10,141 nt of DNA from Pseudomonadota bacterium (GTDB taxonomy: Bacteria > Pseudomonadota > Gammaproteobacteria > Xanthomonadales > Xanthomonadaceae), in the NCBI GenBank assembly GCA_023391775.1, contig JAEWAG010000289.1, positions 1-10,141 on the forward strand. The letters are read 5' to 3'. How positions within the stretch are numbered: position 1 is the first letter of the stretch; every line of letters begins with the position of its first letter. Shown piece after piece: positions 1 to 5,904 of this stretch. The notes beneath the pieces are model-generated. The model saw only the letters and a list, made by a program, of their open reading frames with translations, ran no database searches and was not told the origin of the DNA. A program made the translations under genes and the position numbers.

Positions 1-53
1 AGCAGGCCGATCTTGTGCTGGACCAGCGGATGGCGGACTTCGACGGCTTTCAT
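1..53 (-). CDS. upp: Uracil phosphoribosyltransferase, N-terminal fragment cut by window edge
   Basis: Reading leftward from the ATG at 53-51 gives MKAVEVRHPLVQHKIGL before the window ends. This matches the conserved start of bacterial Upp (E. coli begins MKIVEVKHPLVKHKLGL). The enzyme joins uracil and PRPP to give UMP in pyrimidine salvage and is cytoplasmic. Only 17 codons are visible, so the PRPP-binding and uracil-binding motifs cannot be checked. An AAGG lies 6 bases before the ATG and supports this start. The gene follows the TonB receptor gene on the same strand, about 100 bases after its stop. It probably has its own promoter, because its role in base salvage is unrelated, but read-through is possible. 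The identification rests on the N-terminal signature alone. Confidence 0.8.
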   Translation of the reverse strand, partial: MKAVEVRHPLVQHKIGL

Positions 54-118
54 GGCTGGCCTTGCGATGGTGGGGACGCGGAAAGTCTGCAGCAAACACG
101 CCACCACGGAAAGGCGAA

Positions 119-165
119 GCCGGCGAGCGGGCCGGCCTCGCGCGGGGCCGGGCGTCAGAACGCCC
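119..165 (-). terminator. GC-rich hairpins at the end of the receptor gene, possible terminator
   Basis: Two short hairpins lie at and just after the receptor stop codon. GGGCG (150-154) pairs with CGCCC (161-165), with the stop codon in the six-base loop. GCCGGC (119-124) pairs with GCCGGC (131-136). Neither is followed by a T-run on the minus strand, so this is not a canonical intrinsic terminator. Such hairpins are common by chance in GC-rich DNA. The rest of 54-118 holds only the upp leader, with no clear promoter. Confidence 0.2.
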
Positions 166-2536
166 AGCGCATCACCAGCTGGTAGCTGGGGCCGGCTTCC
201 TCGGTTTCCAGCTCGTACTCGTCGTGGTCGCGCTCCAGCTGGTCGGCGAGGGTATCGAACTTGTCGAAGAACTCGTCCTTAGTGGCATCCAGCAGGTTGT
301 TCGCGGACAGGCGCATGGAGAAACGGTCGCCGAAGCGCTTCTCGACGAAGGCGTCCAGCTCGCCGCCGTAGCGGATCAGCACTTCCTCGCCCAGCAGCCG
401 GGTGCGTGCGTCACTCTGCTTGCGGTAGGTGAGGCCAAAGCTGGCTGCCAGGCTGGGCAGGTCCTGGATGAAGCCGATGTTGAAGGTGCTGCGGGCCTGG
501 TCGTTGAAGCGGCGCGTGCCGCGGAAGTCATCGATCCTCGAATCGACCCAGGCGTAGTTGAGGAACACGCCGGTATTGTCCATGCCGAAGGCGGTCAGCG
601 GCGTGGACAGGTCGAACTCCGCGCCATAGACCTTGCCATCGCCCACATTGGCGGAGGTGAACAGCCAGCTGTCCGGCACGAACGGATTGGCCGCCATGGC
701 GTCCTCGGCACTGGCGTAATCGCCGTCATCGACCAGGTCGGCGATGTCGTCCTCATAGTCCTCCAGCGCCGTTTCGCTGGGCTCGCCGGTGTTGACCAGT
801 TCCACCAGGTCCTTCACGTCGCGGTAGAACAGGTTGAGCCCGACCACGCCGCGACGGCCCAGGCGGTGCTCGAAGCCCAGGTCGATGCCGTTGGCCTTCT
901 CCGGGGACAGCGCCGGATTGCCAAGGTAGTCGTTGTCGCCGTACTCGCCCTCCAGCACCGCCGGCACCAGCTCGTTGAAGTTGGGCCGCTTGAGGGTGCG
1001 CGCCAGCGAAAGTGTGATGCGGTCGGCGTCGCCCAGGTGCCAGCGGAGGTTCACCGACGGCAGCAGTTCGTCGTAGTCGCGACGCACATGGCCGGCCGCT
1101 TCGTCATCCTCCCGGTAAGAAACCTCGCCGCGGGTGGTCTCGTAGCGCAGGCCCGCTTCCCAGGCGAATACCGCGCCGCGTCCGCTGAGCATGACGTAGG
1201 GGTCGACGCGCTTCTCCTCGATCACCGAAGCCACGCTGCGATCGAGCGCGTAGTCGGCCGGAAAGCGCGGTGGCGCCTGGTCCTCGGTATCGGCTTCCCA
1301 CTCGTAGTAGCTGATGCGGCTCTCGCGCTTCTTGTTGCGCAGGTCCACGCCGAACTCCAGCTCGGCTCCGCCAGCCGGGCGCACGTGGGCGAGCGTGACG
1401 CCGGACTCGCTGTCGCGCGCGTCGATGTCCTCCGCCTCGTAGACGGTCTCGTCCCATTCGGCGCCGTCGATGCCCCAGCTCCCGTCCCAGCCGGCCGCGT
1501 CGCCGATGTAGACCTGTTCGCCCTCGGTTGAGCCTTCGTAGTTCTCGAAACGGGCATGGTCCACCAGCAGGCGGGTGTTGCCGCCGGCCATGTCGAAGCG
1601 GTACTCCAGGCCCAGGCCGTAGTTCTTCTGCTCATAAGGGTTGAAGCCTGGGACGCGCTTGTTCTCGACCTCGTCGCCGTCCACTTCCTCTTCGAACGAG
1701 ACCTCGGTGACGTCGCGGTCGGTTTGCACGTAGAAGGCGTCCGCGCTGAAGCGGCCGCTTTGGCCGACGTCCGCCACGTAGCTCAGGTTGGCCGAGTAAT
1801 CGCGTCCGTCCTTGACCTCGGTCTGGTCTTCCCAGCTGGTCTTTTCAGCCAGGTCCGGGCCGGTGAAGCGATCCGAGCGCTTGTACTTGGAGCGGTAGCG
1901 GTCCTGCACGTTAACGCCGGCCAGCAGGCGTCCGCCCAGCGCGTCCGTGGAGGTGACGGCGCCGAAGGTGGGATTCACCTCGCCGTCCTCCCAGCGGTTC
2001 ACGCCGACCCGCACGTAGCTACCGTCGAACACGTAGGCATCGCGCAGCACGATGTTGATCGCGCCGGCCACCGCGTCGCCGCTGCGGTTGGCACTGGCGC
2101 TGCGCTTGATCTCGATGTGGTCCACCATCTCCGCCGGGATGCGGTCCACGTAGAAGGAGCGGTCATCGCCGGCCCCGGGCACCTTCTTGCCGTTGATCAG
2201 CACCTGGGTGTAGCCGCCGCCCAGCCCGCGCAGCTGCACCCCGTCATATTCCATGATGTCACTGCCGACGAAGCCCACGCCCGGCACGCGCTTGAGCATG
2301 TCGCCGACGGTGTTGGGCTCGAAGCGCTGGAAGTATTCCAGGTCATAGACCAGCGTGGGTTCGATGTCCGCCGAGCGGTTGCGGTAGGCGATCTCGGCCT
2401 GGACGACCACGGCATCGAGCTGCTTCGGCTCGCCTGCCGCCACCGGTTCGGGCGCCGCGAAGGCCGCGCACGGGGGCAGCAGCAGGCTGCAGGCGAGGGC
2501 GCGTGAGAGCGAGATGGCCAGGGTATTGCGCTTCAT
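155..2536 (-). CDS. TonB-dependent outer-membrane receptor
   Basis: A 793-residue outer-membrane transporter that would use TonB-ExbBD energy to import a ligand too large or scarce for porins. A signal peptide (hydrophobic ALACSLLLPPCAAFA, about residues 13-27) precedes a TonB-box-like DAVVV at 41-45. The plug domain is about 58-166, with QLRGLGGGYTQVLINGKKV at 101-119, RIPAEMVDHIEI at 132-143 and AGAINIVLRD at 157-166. The rest is a beta-barrel ending MRWAF, with the terminal Phe used in barrel assembly. Extracellular-type loops are strongly acidic, for example residues 281-291 and about 585-610. An in-frame ATG at 2587 would add 17 residues. I chose 2536 because the signal peptide then starts MKRNT and because PHO-like repeats at 2596-2621 would otherwise leave no room for a leader. 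It is divergent from a phytase-like/phosphatase/pyrophosphatase operon, so a phosphorylated ligand is the inference. The receptor sequence alone does not show substrate. Confidence 0.9.
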   Translation of the reverse strand: MKRNTLAISLSRALACSLLLPPCAAFAAPEPVAAGEPKQLDAVVVQAEIAYRNRSADIEPTLVYDLEYFQRFEPNTVGDMLKRVPGVGFVGSDIMEYDGVQLRGLGGGYTQVLINGKKVPGAGDDRSFYVDRIPAEMVDHIEIKRSASANRSGDAVAGAINIVLRDAYVFDGSYVRVGVNRWEDGEVNPTFGAVTSTDALGGRLLAGVNVQDRYRSKYKRSDRFTGPDLAEKTSWEDQTEVKDGRDYSANLSYVADVGQSGRFSADAFYVQTDRDVTEVSFEEEVDGDEVENKRVPGFNPYEQKNYGLGLEYRFDMAGGNTRLLVDHARFENYEGSTEGEQVYIGDAAGWDGSWGIDGAEWDETVYEAEDIDARDSESGVTLAHVRPAGGAELEFGVDLRNKKRESRISYYEWEADTEDQAPPRFPADYALDRSVASVIEEKRVDPYVMLSGRGAVFAWEAGLRYETTRGEVSYREDDEAAGHVRRDYDELLPSVNLRWHLGDADRITLSLARTLKRPNFNELVPAVLEGEYGDNDYLGNPALSPEKANGIDLGFEHRLGRRGVVGLNLFYRDVKDLVELVNTGEPSETALEDYEDDIADLVDDGDYASAEDAMAANPFVPDSWLFTSANVGDGKVYGAEFDLSTPLTAFGMDNTGVFLNYAWVDSRIDDFRGTRRFNDQARSTFNIGFIQDLPSLAASFGLTYRKQSDARTRLLGEEVLIRYGGELDAFVEKRFGDRFSMRLSANNLLDATKDEFFDKFDTLADQLERDHDEYELETEEAGPSYQLVMRWAF

Positions 2537-2543
2537 CGGGGCG

Positions 2544-2568
2544 GTCCGTCCGGGGAGTGAACGGACGG
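2544..2568 (-). other. Inverted repeat in the receptor mRNA leader
   Basis: CCGTCC (2546-2551) faces GGACGG (2563-2568); in an alternative register GTCCGT (2544-2549) faces ACGGAC (2561-2566). It lies just upstream of the chosen receptor start at 2536 and could form a leader hairpin near the ribosome site. No strong Shine-Dalgarno is visible there. The role is unknown and a chance repeat is possible. Confidence 0.25.
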
Positions 2569-2595
2569 CACTGTGGTGGCTGCTCATGGCAGCGG

Positions 2596-2621
2596 TATGA
2601 CAGGTGAGGGCGCGATGACAG
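2596..2621 (-). promoter_or_regulatory. PHO-box-like direct repeats facing the receptor gene
   Basis: On the minus strand CTGTCAT (2621-2615) is followed by four bases and CCCTCAC (2610-2604), the 7+4+7 layout of a PhoB box. The resulting 18-mer agrees with the E. coli consensus (CTGTCATAAATCTGTCAC) at 12 of 18 positions. An exact third copy, CTGTCATA, follows at 2603-2596, but 7 bases after the second unit instead of 11. The array ends 59 bases before the receptor start at 2536. PhoB would bind here under phosphate limitation. This is a by-eye match, and no convincing -10 was found. Confidence 0.45.
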
Positions 2622-2641
2622 CTACGTTGCGCGACTCGGGA

Positions 2642-2659
2642 TTGTCACAATGCGGCCAT
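2642..2659 (+). promoter_or_regulatory. PHO-box-like site facing the phytase-like operon
   Basis: TTGTCACAATGCGGCCAT has the 7+4+7 spacing of a PhoB box. The first half, TGTCACA, fits well; the second, GGCCATA, agrees at 5 of 7 positions with TGTCATA. It ends 34 bases before the ATG at 2694, so it could sit at the -35 position of the operon promoter. TTGTCA (2642-2647) also resembles a sigma-70 -35, but no -10 was found at the right distance. Confidence rises from the matching repeats on the opposite strand and the phosphate-related genes. Confidence 0.4.
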
Positions 2660-2693
2660 ACGATGCCGCCCTGACCTGACTGCGGGAATCACG

Positions 2694-3836
2694 ATGAAGC
2701 TGCACCCTTCGTTTGCATTGCTGGTGTCGCTGGCGCTGGTGGCTTGCACGCCGGAGCCGGCACCCTCGCCGGCCGCTACCGTGCATGAGCGCGAGCCTGA
2801 CGAGTACGAAGACGATGACATCCTGCTGCGCGACCACGACGTCGCCCACGCGGTGGTCAAGGAGGCCTTCGTGAGCCCCGCAGCCGAGGAGGACAACATC
2901 GACTCACCCGCCAGCTGGCTGCAGGATGGCCGGCGCATGCTGGTGGCAACCGCCAAGGCGACCGACCGCCTGGTGGTGTACGACGGAGCCACCGGCCAGC
3001 GCCTGCGCGTGGTGGGTGGCAGCGGTACCGCTCCGGGCCAGCTGCAGCGGCCCAATGGCGTGGCAACCGTGGATGACCGTTTCGTGTTCGTCGTCGAGCG
3101 CGACAACCGGCGCGTACAGATGTTCGCCCTGCCCGGGTTCGAACCGCTGCTGGCTTTTGGCGAGGACCAGCTGGTGCAGCCGTACGGCCTGTGGGTGCGG
3201 CCGGTCGCAGATGGCTACGAGGTGCTGGTGAGCGATGCCTACATGGCCGGCGAGGACGCCGCAGGCGAGGATATCGTGCCGCCGCTGCCGGACCTGGGCC
3301 GCCGCTTCCACCGCTATACCCTGGCACGCGCCGATGGTGGCTGGGACGTGCAGCACGGCGGCGCCTTTGGCGACACCACGACCGCAGGTGCCATCCGCGT
3401 GCCGGAGTCGCTGTTCGGTGACGCGGACAACGACCGCCTGCTGGTGGCCGAGGAGGATGTGCATACCGGGACCCGCCTGCGCGAGTACGACCTGCAGGGC
3501 CGTTACCGTGGCCGCGACGTGGGTGCGGGCAACTACCTGGCGCAGGCCGAGGGCGTCGCGCTGATGCGCTGCGCCGATGGCGGCGGCTGGTGGGTGGGCA
3601 GTGACCAGTTCGCCGACCGCACCGTGTTCCACCTGTTCGACCGCAGGACGCTCGAGCATGTCGGGGCGTTCGCCGGCGAGGTCACTGGACTTACCGACGG
3701 CATCTGGCTGGATGAGCGTGCCGACGAGCGCTTCCCGCAGGGCGTGCTGTACGCCTCGCACCAGGACATGGCGGTGAGTGCGTTCGACTGGCGCGACATC
3801 GCGGCCGCGCTGGACCTGGCGGACTGTCCGCGATGA
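2694..3836 (+). CDS. Beta-propeller-phytase-like lipoprotein
   Basis: A 380-residue protein that would hydrolyse phosphate monoesters such as phytate at the outer membrane. The lipobox LVAC puts the lipidated Cys at 18, with Thr after it (no Asp retention signal), so outer-membrane anchoring is likely. An acidic stretch follows (about 34-43). The fold assignment comes from BPP-family landmarks in order: DNIDSPASWL (67-76; family DDPAIW), LVVYD (93-97), LLVAEED (249-255; Bacillus phytase LYIAEED), AEGVAL (285-290; family IEGLAI), LTDGIW (333-338; family DTDGI), FPQGVLYASHQD (347-358; family FPxGLFVAQDG) and FDWRDIAAAL near the end. An acidic insertion lies at about 182-200. The Asp of the family's DIEG calcium-site signature appears to be Gln284, so substrate or metal use may differ from classic phytases. 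It overlaps the next gene by ATGA, which suggests translational coupling. The family call is fairly firm; phytate as substrate is not proven. An NHL-like propeller of other function is the alternative. Confidence 0.72.
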   Translation: MKLHPSFALLVSLALVACTPEPAPSPAATVHEREPDEYEDDDILLRDHDVAHAVVKEAFVSPAAEEDNIDSPASWLQDGRRMLVATAKATDRLVVYDGATGQRLRVVGGSGTAPGQLQRPNGVATVDDRFVFVVERDNRRVQMFALPGFEPLLAFGEDQLVQPYGLWVRPVADGYEVLVSDAYMAGEDAAGEDIVPPLPDLGRRFHRYTLARADGGWDVQHGGAFGDTTTAGAIRVPESLFGDADNDRLLVAEEDVHTGTRLREYDLQGRYRGRDVGAGNYLAQAEGVALMRCADGGGWWVGSDQFADRTVFHLFDRRTLEHVGAFAGEVTGLTDGIWLDERADERFPQGVLYASHQDMAVSAFDWRDIAAALDLADCPR

Positions 3837-5212
3837 GCCGCCGTCGCGCCGCCTCCACCCTCGCGGCGCTGCTGTGCATCGCCGCCCTGCCGCTGGCTGC
3901 GCAGCAGGCTGCACGCCAGCCCGAGCCCAACGTCCGGGTTCCGGCCGGCGTGGCGCATTACGCCCCCGGCGTGTTCCCGGACCGTATCGTGGTCTCGCCG
4001 GCCGAGAACGCGGCGACCGGGCTGGCGGTGGCCTGGCGCACCGATGCCTCGGTGCAAGCGCCATGGCTGGAGATCGTGGTTGCCGGCGACTCGCCCGACC
4101 CGGGGGTGCCGCGGCGGATCCGCGCGGACAGCCGTCCGTTGTCGACCGGCAACGGCCTGGCCCACCACCACCGCGCCGAAGCCAGCGGCCTGCAGCCTGA
4201 CACCCTCTACGCCTGGCGCGTGCAGGGCGGCGGCACCTGGAGTGCCTGGCACCACACCCGCACCGCGGCGGCATCGGACCGGCCGCTGACCCTGCTGTAC
4301 TTCGGCGACACCCAGAACCGCAACGTCAGCAACGTGACCCGGGTGGTGCGCGAGGCGATGCGCCACGCGCCGGACGCGCGCCTGGCCCTGTTCGCCGGCG
4401 ACCTGGTCAGCGGTGGCGATGGCCAGGACGACATCGAGTGGGGTGAGTGGTTCGAGGCCATGGGCGCGTTGCCGACCTCCATGGCAGTGGCGCCGGCGGC
4501 CGGCAATCACGAGTACACCGAATTCCACGAGGACACGCCGCAGGAATACAAGGCACTGGGCGCGCACTGGCCGCTGGCCTTCGCCTTGCCGCGCAACGGC
4601 AGCGACGCGGCGCCGCATACCAGCTACTGGTTCGACTACCAGGGCGTGCGCGTGGCGGGGGTGGACGGGACCTCTGCGCTGGAACACGGCACCGCGGCCG
4701 CGCAGGCGCGCTGGCTGGAGCGGGTACTGGACGATGCGGGGGGGCGCTGGCGCATCGTGCTGCTGCACCAGCCGTTCCATTCGGCGGCGCGCGGTCGTGA
4801 CAATGAGGTCCTGCTCGAACATCTCATGCCGGTGGTGCGGCGCCATCGCGTGGACCTTGTCCTGCAGGGGCACGACCATGTCTATGGCCGGCGCACCGCC
4901 GGGGATGACGGGGCGCCTCCCGTGCTCACCGTCTCGGTGGCCGGCCCCAAGCAGTACCGGCTATCGCCGCGCGCGCGCGCCACCATGGCGCCGGTGGCCG
5001 AGGACACCCAGCTGTTCCAGGTATTGCGGATCGACCCGGCACGCCTGCGCTACGAGGCGCGCACGGCGACAGGGCGCCTGTACGACGCGATCGAACTGGT
5101 GCGAAGCGGTGGCCAGACCCGCCTGGTGGAGGCTGTCGACGGCCGCATCGGCCCGCGTGGGTGCCCGCGCGCGCAGACCCTGAAGGGACGCAAGGACCGG
5201 TGCTGGGAATGA
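3833..5212 (+). CDS. Exported purple-acid-phosphatase-type metallophosphoesterase
   Basis: A 459-residue exported phosphatase with a dinuclear metal centre. A signal peptide (RRR, then hydrophobic residues, cut near LAA|QQ at 23) is followed by a fibronectin-III-like N-terminal domain (about 47-145) containing GLQPDTLYAWRV, as in purple acid phosphatases. The calcineurin-like domain starts with YFGDTQ (Asp159). It continues with FAGDLVS (Asp190), GNHE (Asn225, His226), LLHQPFH (His312) and GHDHVYGR (His347, His349). All five metal/catalytic blocks are therefore present. In classical purple acid phosphatases the second block is GDxxY, whose Tyr binds Fe(III); here Ser193 takes that place, so the enzyme is probably not purple and may use other metals. 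The C-terminal tail carries Cys444 and Cys457, a possible disulfide. It overlaps the phytase-like gene upstream and the pyrophosphatase gene downstream. A phosphomonoesterase or phosphodiesterase acting on organic phosphate is likely; the exact substrate is unknown. Confidence 0.88.
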   Translation: MSRRRAASTLAALLCIAALPLAAQQAARQPEPNVRVPAGVAHYAPGVFPDRIVVSPAENAATGLAVAWRTDASVQAPWLEIVVAGDSPDPGVPRRIRADSRPLSTGNGLAHHHRAEASGLQPDTLYAWRVQGGGTWSAWHHTRTAAASDRPLTLLYFGDTQNRNVSNVTRVVREAMRHAPDARLALFAGDLVSGGDGQDDIEWGEWFEAMGALPTSMAVAPAAGNHEYTEFHEDTPQEYKALGAHWPLAFALPRNGSDAAPHTSYWFDYQGVRVAGVDGTSALEHGTAAAQARWLERVLDDAGGRWRIVLLHQPFHSAARGRDNEVLLEHLMPVVRRHRVDLVLQGHDHVYGRRTAGDDGAPPVLTVSVAGPKQYRLSPRARATMAPVAEDTQLFQVLRIDPARLRYEARTATGRLYDAIELVRSGGQTRLVEAVDGRIGPRGCPRAQTLKGRKDRCWE

Positions 5213-5904
5213 TGCCCGGCGCCCGTACACAGGCGGGCCGCATGACCCTTTCCGGCCGCCGGCGGGTTGCCCTGCTTGCCTGCCTGGTGCCGGCCGTGGC
5301 GATTGCGCAGCCACCGGCTTGCGCGAGCCATCCGTTCCACGCCGCGCAGCCGGAGGGCGCGCCGGCGGAGGCGCTGCTGGTGGTGGACCGCTTCCTGTCG
5401 ATGCCGGTGGCTTACCCGGCCAACTACGGCTCGATGCCGCGTACCCTCGCCGGCGATGGCGATCCGCTGGATGCGCTGGTGCTTACCCGCGCGCCGCTGC
5501 ATCCGGGCGCGCTGGTGCGGTTCCGGCCGGTGGGGGTGCTGCGCATGCACGATCGCGGGGAGGAGGACGCAAAGATCATCGGCGTGCCGGTGGATGGCGT
5601 GGATCCGACGTGGGCCGCGGTGGCGACCATCGCCGACCTGCCCGCGGCCGAGCGCGAGCGCATCGAGGCCTTCTTCCGGGTTTACAAGGACCTTCCGGCA
5701 GGCAGCAGCCAGGTGCGCCTGGCCGGCTGGGGCGACGCGGCCGAGGCCCGGGCGGTCATCGCCCGCGCCCTGCAGCGGCATCGCGGGACGTGGTGTCTCA
5801 GGCCGCGGCGGCCTGCTCGCGGCGCGGGCCTTCGCGAAGGGCGCGGCCGACCATGGATACCAGCAGGTCCAGCTCCGCCTCGCTCATGGCGAAGTGCGGG
5901 GTGA
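5209..5904 (+). CDS. Exported family I inorganic pyrophosphatase, N-terminally divergent
   Basis: It would split pyrophosphate into two phosphates, here outside the cytoplasm. Family I landmarks are clear (numbering from 5209): VVDRFLSMPVAYPANYGSMP (58-77, with Arg61, Tyr69 and Tyr73), the DGDPLD metal motif (83-88), RPVGVLRMHDRGEEDAKIIG (Asp115, Asp120, Lys122) and FFRVYKDLP (Tyr159, Lys160). The region before DRF, which in E. coli carries Glu20, Lys29 and Glu31, is replaced by a signal peptide (RRRVALLACLVPAVAIA|QPP) and a short unrelated segment. The start at 5209 overlaps the upstream stop by ATGA. An internal ATG at 5242 has a nearby AGGCGGG and gives a more compact signal peptide, so either start is possible. 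The recognisable core ends near residue 185; the last ~46 residues are Arg/Pro/Gly-rich, and residues ~197-231 overlap the convergent aminotransferase gene in antisense. Family membership is firm; full activity is uncertain. Confidence 0.85.
   Translation: MMPGARTQAGRMTLSGRRRVALLACLVPAVAIAQPPACASHPFHAAQPEGAPAEALLVVDRFLSMPVAYPANYGSMPRTLAGDGDPLDALVLTRAPLHPGALVRFRPVGVLRMHDRGEEDAKIIGVPVDGVDPTWAAVATIADLPAAERERIEAFFRVYKDLPAGSSQVRLAGWGDAAEARAVIARALQRHRGTWCLRPRRPARGAGLREGRGRPWIPAGPAPPRSWRSAG

Noticed and set aside
62..2506. Long plus-strand open frames opposite the TonB receptor (62-1531 and 1556-2506)
   Set aside because: They are antisense shadows produced by GC-rich third positions: Val/Ala/His/Gln-rich, with no family motif, while the minus strand encodes a clear receptor.
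2537..2587. Receptor start at 2587
   Set aside because: It would put 17 polar residues before the signal peptide and leave only 8 bases to the PHO-like repeats. The ATG at 2536 gives a normal signal peptide.
2904..4879. Large minus-strand open frames (2904-4274 and 3533-4879) opposite the phosphatase operon
   Set aside because: Low-complexity Arg/Ala/Gly-rich translations without motifs, opposite two well-supported genes.
5161..5208. Pyrophosphatase start at 5161 (GTG)
   Set aside because: It lies 48 bases inside the phosphatase gene and adds a non-signal N-terminus. The ATGA junction at 5209 or the ATG at 5242 fits better.
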